From Sphingomonas aliaeris (lineage in GTDB: Bacteria > Pseudomonadota > Alphaproteobacteria > Sphingomonadales > Sphingomonadaceae), in contig NZ_CP061035.1 in the NCBI RefSeq assembly GCF_016743815.1, forward strand, positions 3,102,501-3,166,500: a stretch of 64,000 nucleotides of DNA, in the 5' to 3' direction. This document shows positions 52,987 through 60,287 of this stretch, piece by piece. The number at the start of each line of letters is the position of its first letter. The first letter of the stretch is position 1. Position numbers and translations under genes: made by a program. The notes beneath the pieces are model-generated. The model worked only from the letters and a program-made list of their open reading frames with translations. It made no database searches and had not been told where the DNA came from.

Positions 52987-53841
52987 ATGCGTATCCATCA
53001 TCTGAATTGCGGTACGGACTGCCCGCTGGGCGGTGCCCTGTTCGACGGGCGCAGCACGGGGCCGCTCGGCAAGATCGTCGGGCACTGCCTGTTGATCGAA
53101 ACCGATGCGCACGGACTGGTCTTGGTCGATACCGGATATGGCCTGCGCGACGTGGCGCATCCGCATCGTCGGCCGCACTCGCGCATCAGCGTGCCATGGC
53201 GCCTGATGCTCAACATCCGGCTGCACGAACGCGACACGGCGATCCGCCAGATCGAGGCGATGGGATACAGTTCGAACGATGTACGGCACATTATCGCCAC
53301 GCATCTGGATTTCGATCATGCGGGCGGGCTGGAGGATTTTCCGAACGCGACCGTTCACGTCATGCAGCGCGAATATGACGACGCCACCGGCCCGCGCGCG
53401 GGCACGGTCGCGCGCAATCGCTGGCGGCCGTCGCAACTGGACGACGTACAGAACTGGCAATGCTATGGCGCGCGGGGCGAACCGTGGTTCGGTTTCGATG
53501 CGGTGCGCGACCTGACCGGCTTGCCGCCCGAAATCCTGATGGTGCCGTTACCGGGCCATACCTGGGGCCATGCCGGGGTCGCGGTGCGATACGATGACGG
53601 GCGCTGGCTGCTGCATGCCGGCGACGCCTATTTCTACCGCAGGGAGATGCGCCAGGCGCGCCGCGAATGCACGCCGGGATTGCGCGCCTATCAGCGGCTG
53701 ATGGAAGTGGATGCGACCGCGCGGATGAGCAATCAGCAGCGGTTGCGCGATCTGTCGATCTATCGCCGGGGCGAGGTCACGGTGACCTGTACGCACGACC
53801 CGGTCGAACTGGAACAATGCCAGGCGGGGCAGCCGCTGTAG
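52987..53841 (+). CDS. Metallo-beta-lactamase-fold hydrolase
   Basis: 284 residues without a signal peptide. Metal-binding motifs of the MBL fold are complete: ATHLDFDHAGGLEDF (HxxxDH), PLPGHTWGHAGVAV with the third His, LLHAGDAYFY with the bridging Asp, and TCTHDPVELE with the last His. The overall layout resembles the AHL-lactonase/quorum-quenching side of the family, but lactonase activity cannot be told from sequence. It follows the DUF4142 gene by 72 bases and converges on a Crp/Fnr gene. Confidence 0.88.
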   Translation: MRIHHLNCGTDCPLGGALFDGRSTGPLGKIVGHCLLIETDAHGLVLVDTGYGLRDVAHPHRRPHSRISVPWRLMLNIRLHERDTAIRQIEAMGYSSNDVRHIIATHLDFDHAGGLEDFPNATVHVMQREYDDATGPRAGTVARNRWRPSQLDDVQNWQCYGARGEPWFGFDAVRDLTGLPPEILMVPLPGHTWGHAGVAVRYDDGRWLLHAGDAYFYRREMRQARRECTPGLRAYQRLMEVDATARMSNQQRLRDLSIYRRGEVTVTCTHDPVELEQCQAGQPL

Positions 53842-53852
53842 CGCCGGGCGGA

Positions 53853-54605
53853 TCAGGCGGGGATGCTGACCGCCGATTGCTGCCCGACATGCAGATACAG
53901 TGGGTTGAAGTCGGCAACCTGCTTCAGCACCGGCCAGTTGGGGAAGCGGATCGTGCGGCTGTTGCGCGTGATCAGCCCGTCATTCTCCAGCTCGCGCAGC
54001 ATGCGGTTGACGTGGACGGAGGTCAGCCCGGTCGCATCGCCGATCTGTTCCTGCGACATGGGCAGTTCATAGCCATAATCGCCGACCAGTTCCTGCCGTT
54101 CCAGACGGACGGCGACTTCGCACAGCAGGTGCGCGATCCGTGTGCGCGCGTCGCGGCGTCCAACGTTCAACAACCATTCGCGCGTGATCGAGGCATCGAC
54201 CTGATTGTTGACGGCAAAGGCATGGGCGATCCGCGGACGTTGCATCGCCAGTTCGCGCAGCGCGAGGCGCGGGACCATCGCGATACTCGCATCGGTCAAT
54301 GCCTGAACATTATGGTCGGCATAATCGAGGAAAAGCTGTTGCAGATCGAGCGCATCGCCGGGGATCTGGATCGAGATGATCTGTCGCCCGCCGCTCTCGA
54401 CCAGCTTCTGCCGGAATGCGAAACCGGAGATCAGGACGGGGCACGCGCCCGGCGTCTCGCCTTCGCGGATGATATAGTCGAAGGTTCGGAACGGCTGGAT
54501 CACATGCGGCAGATCCAGGATCAGGCGACGATCCTTTTCTTCGAGCGCGACATGCTTTTCGAGTTTCCTCACCAGCAAATGCAATGCCGATACGTTGCGC
54601 ATCAT
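53853..54605 (-). CDS. Crp/Fnr-family transcriptional regulator
   Basis: 250 residues; ATG at 54605 with GGAG upstream, next Met one codon on. The sensor fold has YIIREGETPGACPVLISGFA and SIQIPGDALDLQQLFLDY. The helix-turn-helix has MSQEQIGDATGLTSVHVNRML followed by LENDGLITRNSRTIRFP. The N-terminus lacks FNR-type cysteines. Third Crp/Fnr protein of the window; this one sits next to the oxidase operon, sharing the same strand, and may respond to oxygen or redox supply, which is inference from position. Confidence 0.88.
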   Translation of the reverse strand: MMRNVSALHLLVRKLEKHVALEEKDRRLILDLPHVIQPFRTFDYIIREGETPGACPVLISGFAFRQKLVESGGRQIISIQIPGDALDLQQLFLDYADHNVQALTDASIAMVPRLALRELAMQRPRIAHAFAVNNQVDASITREWLLNVGRRDARTRIAHLLCEVAVRLERQELVGDYGYELPMSQEQIGDATGLTSVHVNRMLRELENDGLITRNSRTIRFPNWPVLKQVADFNPLYLHVGQQSAVSIPA

Positions 54606-54744
54606 GAAGTTCTCCGGAACGAGGGATACGCAAAACACACCTCCGTAAGATGCGGAGACATTTGATTTAAAGGATCGTTTCGGGGGCGTGTCGCTTACAA
54701 ATGTGCGACATCCGACGGACGATGCATATCAATGACCTTGTCGT

Positions 54745-55167
54745 TCATCGGTTCGAATACAGATATGCGGCGATGTTGCGGGCCTCGGTTTCCGACAGGC
54801 CCTGCTCCGGCATTCCGCTGCCCGGCGACATGGCCTGCGGGTGCATCAGCCAGCGTATCATCGTGTCCGGATCGTTGCGGAACCTGCCGGCGATCATCGC
54901 GCGCGTCGCGACATCGGTCAGGTCGGGGCCGACGGCTCCGGCAAGTCCGGCGACTCCCGGGATGACGTGACATGCCTGGCAATTCTTCGCGGCGATGGCG
55001 ATCTTTCCGCGCGCCGCATAACCGTGGCTGATCGCATTCGCCTGCGTGCGTGCGGCCATGCGGGTTTCGACATAGATGGCGATGCCCGCGATCGTCGCCG
55101 CGACGATCGACAGCATGACGAGCGCGGCGAGCCAGGCGAGGCTGGAGGGGAAGCGGCGGACGGTCAT
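54745..55167 (-). CDS. Membrane-anchored c-type cytochrome
   Basis: 140 residues. LAWLAALVMLSIVAATIAG is an N-terminal membrane anchor or uncleaved signal, then one heme-c site NCQACH (about residue 75-80) and a distal GSGMPEQGLSETEARN with the axial Met. A class I cytochrome c facing the periplasm. It is the last gene of the oxidase operon and ATGA-coupled to the CtaG-like assembly gene, so it probably carries electrons to the oxidase. Confidence 0.85.
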   Translation of the reverse strand: MTVRRFPSSLAWLAALVMLSIVAATIAGIAIYVETRMAARTQANAISHGYAARGKIAIAAKNCQACHVIPGVAGLAGAVGPDLTDVATRAMIAGRFRNDPDTMIRWLMHPQAMSPGSGMPEQGLSETEARNIAAYLYSNR

Positions 55168-56039
55168 GATGCCTCCTTCAACACGCGGCGCAGGACGAGC
55201 AGCGCGGCCCCGGCATGGACCAGCCCGCCCGGCACCCACATCAGCAATCCGGCAATCTGCTGGTCCTCGGCCGGCGTCAGGCCGTAGGGGGACAGGCCGA
55301 GCCGCGCATAGCCGGCATACCAGGGGCTGGTGGCGAAGGCCATCAATGCCCCGAGCGCCCCGGATACGATCGAGGTCACGATCAGGCATAAGGTCGCGAC
55401 CCCGGCGGGCGTATGGCGGCCGAGCATCGCCGACCAGAATAGCAGGGCGGTGATCAGGAACGTCAGATGCTGCGTCGCATGCCAGCCCTCGTCCGCCAAT
55501 GCCCGGTCGAACAGGGCGGGCGCGTGCCATATCCACAAGGCCGCCGCCTGGAGCAGGGTCGTTGTCACCGCGCCCGATGCCGCCCGCCACGTTCCGCGTA
55601 TCGCGCGGCTGTTCGCCGCTCGGCCGATGCGTCGGCGCGCGGCCTTGGGGAAGGCCCAAAGCATGATCGCAAGCGGGCGCGACAGGACCAGCAACGGAGC
55701 GGCGAGCAGCATGATGATCTCATGTTCCAGCATGTGCGCGGCGAAGGATCGCTCCCCCGCCTGATGCAGCGGCGATAAGAGTGCGGTGGCGAGCACGATC
55801 CAGCCCGCCGTGAACAGCGCCGCCGGGCGACGCCATCCGGATCGCAAGCGCGACCGGCGATGCAGCCTGCGCCAGCCGGTCCAGAACAGTGCGAGCGTGG
55901 CGATCAGCGGGACGACGATCCACGGGTCGAACGTCCAGCCCGGCGGTTCGGTATGCGGGGCGCCGGTATCGTGCGCGTGGCCGGGCGCGGACAGGGCGAT
56001 CGCCGCCACGCCGAGCGCCAGACACGTCAGCGGGCGCAT
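55164..56039 (-). CDS. ctaG: Cytochrome oxidase assembly factor, CtaG/caa3-CtaG type
   Basis: 291 residues. The first 25 residues are a signal-like segment ending HAH. About seven membrane helices follow, with FAAHMLEHEIIMLLAAPLLV (conserved HMxxH), LWIWHAPALFDRAL, ATQHLTFLITALLFWSAM and YAGYARLGLSPYGLTPAEDQQIAGLLMW-like family features cut here to short parts: LTPAEDQQIAGLLMWVPGG. This is the copper-delivery assembly protein of caa3 oxidases. Overlaps the small membrane protein gene by 13 bases. Confidence 0.88.
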   Translation of the reverse strand: MRPLTCLALGVAAIALSAPGHAHDTGAPHTEPPGWTFDPWIVVPLIATLALFWTGWRRLHRRSRLRSGWRRPAALFTAGWIVLATALLSPLHQAGERSFAAHMLEHEIIMLLAAPLLVLSRPLAIMLWAFPKAARRRIGRAANSRAIRGTWRAASGAVTTTLLQAAALWIWHAPALFDRALADEGWHATQHLTFLITALLFWSAMLGRHTPAGVATLCLIVTSIVSGALGALMAFATSPWYAGYARLGLSPYGLTPAEDQQIAGLLMWVPGGLVHAGAALLVLRRVLKEAS

Positions 56040-56335
56040 GCGGGCACGATCAGGATGGCGAGCGTCTGGAACGCGATGGCGAGGCCGAAGATGCCAGCTA
56101 CGGCGAGCGCAAGTCGTGCCATCCAGGCGGAGACGAGGGTCTGCGGTGCGCGGCGCAAACGCCACCCGCTATGCGCCGCGAACACGCACAGGCCGAGCGC
56201 GGTCAGACCCCAGACGACGCCGATGCCGGTACGCGTGCAATCGGCGTGCAGCACGGCCGACAGCCCCTGTTCGAACGTGAACCACGCGACAGGCGGCAGG
56301 GAAAGCGCGAGCCAGGCCTTGGCGGACGGGGTCAT
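56027..56335 (-). CDS. Small three-helix membrane protein of the oxidase operon
   Basis: 102 residues with three hydrophobic stretches: WLALSLPPVAWFTFEQGLS, TGIGVVWGLTALGLCVFAA and LALAVAGIFGLAIAFQTLAI. No family I can name. It is coupled by ATGA to the subunit III gene and overlaps the ctaG start, so it is made together with the oxidase. It could be a small extra subunit or assembly aid. Confidence 0.7.
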   Translation of the reverse strand: MTPSAKAWLALSLPPVAWFTFEQGLSAVLHADCTRTGIGVVWGLTALGLCVFAAHSGWRLRRAPQTLVSAWMARLALAVAGIFGLAIAFQTLAILIVPACAR

Positions 56336-56957
56336 AGCGCGCGCGGTGCCCAGTAGATCAGTGCGTAGAGCGGCAGCCAGACGAGCACGACGAACGTCCA
56401 GTAATTGGAATTGTCCTCGACATCGGCGAACTGGTCGTCGCCCACCTCGTGCGTGAACAGCCAGGTGCCGAGTATGCAGGTATCGGCCCAATCGGTGACG
56501 ACGTGCATGGTGTGCAGGATCATCAGCATCCACACGACCGATCCGTAGGCATCGTCATGCCATGAAACGTTCAGATGCGCGAATTCATAAGCGCGCGGCA
56601 CGAACAGGATCGCGCCGATGATCGCCATCGCCAGAACCCCGCGCCGCACGCCCGCGACATCCTTCTTGCGCGCACAACGAAGCACCCAGAGATTGGGGAT
56701 CTCGCTCAAAACCAGTCCGGCGGTGAAGATCGCGCCCCACACCAGGCCGGGGGCGCATGGCCATATTGCGGCCAGGCGGAGGATTGCGTCATCAGGTACA
56801 AATAGGCGGCGGCGGCGAGTGCGAGGCCGGTGCCCTCGATCAGCATGAAGCCGATATTGCCCCACCAGATGAGGTGCTTCGCGCCGCTGGCGCTGTCCGG
56901 CAGGTCGGACAGGTCGCCGACGATCTCCTCGAGCGTCTCGGTATCGGCGTGGGTCAT
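56332..56957 (-). pseudogene. ctaE: Cytochrome c oxidase subunit III, frameshift in a G run
   Basis: Starts at an ATG overlapping the subunit I stop. The first frame gives LIWWGNIGFMLIEGTGLALA and WPQYGHAPP; then a run of five G (56749-56753, plus strand) loses the frame. Adding one base joins it to GLVWGAIFTAGLVLSEIPNL, EFAHLNVSWHDDAYGS, MILHTMHVVTDWADTC and the final YWTFVVLVWLPLYALIYW. Restored length about 208 residues with five or six helices, as in short subunit III proteins. Because all neighbours of this essential operon are intact, an assembly error is likely. Confidence 0.87.
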
Positions 56958-58843
56958 CGGCGCACTGCCAGCGGACCGGTCTTCGCACGGTGGCGCTCGG
57001 GCCAGAACCATCCGGTCAAGGCCGCACCGATTGGCAGCGCGCCGGCAACGATCGCCCAGGGGGTGAAGATGCTGCCGATGAACATCGCGCTGACCGCCAG
57101 CGCGGCGAGGAGCGGCCAGAAGGACGGGCCGGCGCTTTTCTGGCGATACAGCGGCGTCGCGTCCATCACCGACGTGACCAGCATCTCGCGCCGGTCGATC
57201 GCGATCCCGTCCATCACCTGCCGCTGGCCGTCGTCCCACATCGGAGTCAGGCTGCGCACGACGGGCGTGAAAGCGAGGTTCCACGGTGGCGGGGGCGAGG
57301 GGCTGGCCCATTCCAGCGTCGATCCGCGCCACGGATCGCGGCCGGACGGTGCGCCGCGCCAGTAGCTGACCAGCGCGTTGGCGACGAATACCAGCCCGCC
57401 GGCCACCGCGATAACGCTGCCCGCCGTCGCGACCTGGTTGAGCAGGTCCCAGCCCATGCCGGAGGGATAGGTGTAAACGCGGCGGGGCATGCCCATCAGC
57501 CCGAGCAGGTGCATCGGGAAGAAGCCGAGGTTGAACCCGCCGACGATCATCGCGAAGGCGACACGGCCCCAGCGTTCCGACATCAGCCGCCCGGTGGCCT
57601 TGGGATACCAATAGCAGAACGCGCCGAACAACGGGAAGATCGCACCGCCGATCAGCACGTAATGCAGGTGCGCGACGATGAAGTACGTGTCGGTCAGTTG
57701 CAGGTCGAGCGCCGCCGACGCCGTCATGATGCCCGACAATCCACCGATCACGAAGGTCGCGACGAAGCCCAATATCCACAACATCGGCGTCGCGAGCCAC
57801 AGCCGGCCGCTGCCCATCGTCGCGATCCAGCAGAAGATCTGCAACCCGGCCGGCAGCGCGATCGCCATGCTGGCCGCAGTGTAGAAATCGTTGCCCAGCC
57901 GTGGCAGGCCGACCGCGAACATGTGATGCACCCACAATCCGAATGCCAGCGCGCCGATCGACACGATCGACAGGACGATAACGTTGTGCCCGAACAATCG
58001 CCGCCGCGAGAACGTCTCGACGATGGACGAGACGAACCCCGTCGCGGGGACGAAGATGATGTACACTTCCGGATGGCCGAAGAACCAGAACAGATGCTGG
58101 AACAGCACCACGTCGCCGCCCGTCGCAGGCACGAAGAAGTGGGTCGAGACCAGCCGGTCGGCGATCAGCATCGACGTGACCAGCATGATCGCGGGCATCG
58201 ACAGGATCGTCATGATCGACGCGACCAGCATCGCCCACAGAAAGACGGGCATCCGCGCCAATGTCATGCCGGGCGGGCGCATCTTCAGGATCGTCGCGGC
58301 GACGTTGACCGAGGCGGCGAGCGCCGCGACTTCGGTGAAGGTAATCATCTGCGCCCAGACGTCCGCACGGTGGCCGGGGGAATAAGCCGGGCCGGACAAG
58401 GGCGGATATTCGAACCAGCCGAGATCGGGCGTGATATCCGCCGCATGCGCGACCCACAATGTCAGCACGCCGCCGAAATACAGCCAGAAACTGAACGCCC
58501 CCAACCGCGGAAACGCCATGTTGCGCGTGCCGAGCATGAGCGGGACCAGCCATAGCGCCATCGCCTCCATGACGGGGACGGAGACGAGGAACAGCATCGT
58601 CGAACCGTGAAGCGAGAAGCTCTCGTTATACAGCTGCGGTCCCATGCGGGTATTGTCCGCCACGGAGAGTTGCAGGCGCATGTCGAGCGCGAGCATGCCC
58701 GCCAGGAACATCAGCAACAGCGCCGTGACGATGTAGCGCGCGGCGATCCGCTTGTGATCGACCGTCGTCAGGAAGCCGCGCAGCCCCGGCGGATCACGCC
58801 AGGTAACCGCCAGTTGATCGAGCCGTTCGCGGTCCGGGGTCAT
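56954..58843 (-). CDS. ctaD: Cytochrome c oxidase subunit I (A1-type heme-copper oxidase)
   Basis: 629 residues with 12 or more helices, ATGA-coupled on both sides. Ligand motifs are complete: NESFSLHGSTM with heme His79, FWFFGHPEVYIIFVPATGF with CuB His, the Glu of the D channel and the cross-linked Tyr, GLWVHHMFAVG with the CuB His pair, and IVAHLHYVLIGGAIF with heme ligands. The last about 80 residues (PLLAALAVSAMFIGSIFTP) add a C-terminal extension with extra helices. It reduces oxygen to water and pumps protons. Confidence 0.93.
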   Translation of the reverse strand: MTPDRERLDQLAVTWRDPPGLRGFLTTVDHKRIAARYIVTALLLMFLAGMLALDMRLQLSVADNTRMGPQLYNESFSLHGSTMLFLVSVPVMEAMALWLVPLMLGTRNMAFPRLGAFSFWLYFGGVLTLWVAHAADITPDLGWFEYPPLSGPAYSPGHRADVWAQMITFTEVAALAASVNVAATILKMRPPGMTLARMPVFLWAMLVASIMTILSMPAIMLVTSMLIADRLVSTHFFVPATGGDVVLFQHLFWFFGHPEVYIIFVPATGFVSSIVETFSRRRLFGHNVIVLSIVSIGALAFGLWVHHMFAVGLPRLGNDFYTAASMAIALPAGLQIFCWIATMGSGRLWLATPMLWILGFVATFVIGGLSGIMTASAALDLQLTDTYFIVAHLHYVLIGGAIFPLFGAFCYWYPKATGRLMSERWGRVAFAMIVGGFNLGFFPMHLLGLMGMPRRVYTYPSGMGWDLLNQVATAGSVIAVAGGLVFVANALVSYWRGAPSGRDPWRGSTLEWASPSPPPPWNLAFTPVVRSLTPMWDDGQRQVMDGIAIDRREMLVTSVMDATPLYRQKSAGPSFWPLLAALAVSAMFIGSIFTPWAIVAGALPIGAALTGWFWPERHRAKTGPLAVRR

Positions 58844-59835
58844 CGCAACCCCGCCAGATAGTGCGCGACGGCATCGGCATCGCGCGCGTCGAGCGGAATG
58901 TCGGGCATGCCGGTGCCGGGCTTCAACGCCTGCGGCTTGGAGATCCAGCCCTGCAACCCGCCGCGTGTCATCGGCAGCGTACCGGCGGCGACGGACCGTC
59001 GCGAGGCGATGTGCGTAAGGTCTGGCCCTGCGCGCCCCGTCGCGCCGGTCCCGCGGACTGCGTGGCAGGTGGCGCACGGCCCTGCGAAGACGCTCTCGCC
59101 GCGCGCCGCAACCGTATCCGTTCGCGCAACGGCGGGCTGTGCCTGCCGCGCGAGCCAAGCGTCGAAGGTGGCGGGATCCTCGACCTTCACGTCGAACGCC
59201 ATGTGCGCGTGCTGTAGTCCGCAGAATTCGGCGCACTGGCCGCGAAACCAGCCATCGATGCGCGGGGTAAGATCGAGCACGTTGCGACGCCCCGGAATCA
59301 TGTCCAGCTTGCCCGCGACATTCGGCACCCAGAAACTGTGGATCACATCCGCCGACCCCAGCGAGACGCGGGTCGTGCGCCCGCGCGGCAGGTGCAGTTC
59401 GTTCGCGGTTTCGATCCAGCGCCCGCTCGACGGATCGCGATATTCGATCCGCCACCACCATTGGTGCCCGGTGACGCGCACCTGCATTGCCCCCTGCCCG
59501 CCCGTCGCGAACAAGGCACGATCTGCGATAAAGCTGCCGACGATCAGCACCGTCAGCCCGACGACGATCGCCCCCGCGGCGATCAGCACGCCCCGGTCTC
59601 TGCGGCGATCGCCCGTGCCGTCGGCTGCCCCCGGAATCAGGGCATTCCGCCGTGCGCGAAGGATCGCCCAGCCAAGGCCAGCTACGACCAGCAGATAGAC
59701 CGATCCGCACACGATCATCATCAATACGAACAGATCGTGCAGCGCGTTTGCCTGATCCCCGCCCGGCGACAATGGCGACTGGATCCCGACACACCCGGCG
59801 AGCGGCACCGCGGAGAGCAAAGCAAGGCGCTTCAT
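58840..59835 (-). CDS. ctaC: Cytochrome c oxidase subunit II with fused cytochrome c (caa3 type)
   Basis: 331 residues. Lipobox SAVPLAGCVG, two membrane helices, then the CuA domain: DVIHSFWVPNVAGK with His166 and GQCAEFCGLQHAHMAF with Cys201, Cys205, His209 and Met212. The C-terminal about 85 residues are a cytochrome c domain with heme site PCATCHAVRG and distal LKPGTGMPDIP. This fusion defines a caa3-type oxidase, taking electrons directly from small cytochromes. Both ends are coupled to neighbours by ATGA. Confidence 0.92.
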   Translation of the reverse strand: MKRLALLSAVPLAGCVGIQSPLSPGGDQANALHDLFVLMMIVCGSVYLLVVAGLGWAILRARRNALIPGAADGTGDRRRDRGVLIAAGAIVVGLTVLIVGSFIADRALFATGGQGAMQVRVTGHQWWWRIEYRDPSSGRWIETANELHLPRGRTTRVSLGSADVIHSFWVPNVAGKLDMIPGRRNVLDLTPRIDGWFRGQCAEFCGLQHAHMAFDVKVEDPATFDAWLARQAQPAVARTDTVAARGESVFAGPCATCHAVRGTGATGRAGPDLTHIASRRSVAAGTLPMTRGGLQGWISKPQALKPGTGMPDIPLDARDADAVAHYLAGLR

Positions 59836-60287
59836 TGCGGTCCGGTCCATGTCTTGCCGGTCGGTTCCGCCGTCTGGTCCGCCGCAAGCCGCCGGCGCTT
59901 TTCAGGGTAATGCAGCGGCAGGTCCCGGACATAGGCCGTTATCTGCCACAACTGTTCGACCGGGATGCGGTTTGCGTAATCACGCGGACCGTGACCGTGC
60001 GCGATCACGTCGAACACCCGCGCGAAGCCATTGCCCCGCCGCCGGTCCTGCCTGGCAAGGTTCAGATGCCCGGGCGCACCCTCCGCATGACAGGACGAGC
60101 AGCCATACCACAGGAAGTACCGCCCGCCCTGCGCCACCTGATAGATGTTGGACTGATAGGCCGGAATACGCGGGTCCGTGTTCCCGACCGGCGCGGTTTG
60201 CGGAACGGTCGGGCCGATCTGGCGCGCCTCCTGCGTACACCCCGCAAGTCCCGACACTGCTGCAATGAGGATAAGCGACAGGCGCAT
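59832..60287 (-). CDS. c-type cytochrome lipoprotein
   Basis: 151 residues. AAVSGLAGCTQ is a lipobox, so it should be held in the membrane facing the periplasm. One heme site YGCSSCHAEG and a distal segment RDYANRIPVEQLWQITAYVR; the axial Met is not obvious, so the sixth ligand may differ. It lies between the molybdoenzyme gene (no gap) and the subunit II gene (ATGA), the right place for an electron carrier from one to the other. Confidence 0.82.
   Translation of the reverse strand: MRLSLILIAAVSGLAGCTQEARQIGPTVPQTAPVGNTDPRIPAYQSNIYQVAQGGRYFLWYGCSSCHAEGAPGHLNLARQDRRRGNGFARVFDVIAHGHGPRDYANRIPVEQLWQITAYVRDLPLHYPEKRRRLAADQTAEPTGKTWTGPQ

Noticed and set aside
54662..54676. TTGAT half-site resembling an FNR box upstream of the Crp/Fnr gene at 53853
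   Set aside because: The second half (AGGAT) does not match ATCAA; a half-site alone is not evidence.
56990..58555. 521-residue open frame opposite the oxidase subunit I gene
   Set aside because: Highly charged translation with no domain, fully inside a well-identified gene on the other strand.
58844..59932. Possible N-terminal extension of oxidase subunit I (open frame to 59932)
   Set aside because: The extension runs through the subunit II and cytochrome genes in a wrong frame; the ATG at 58843 gives the family-typical start.
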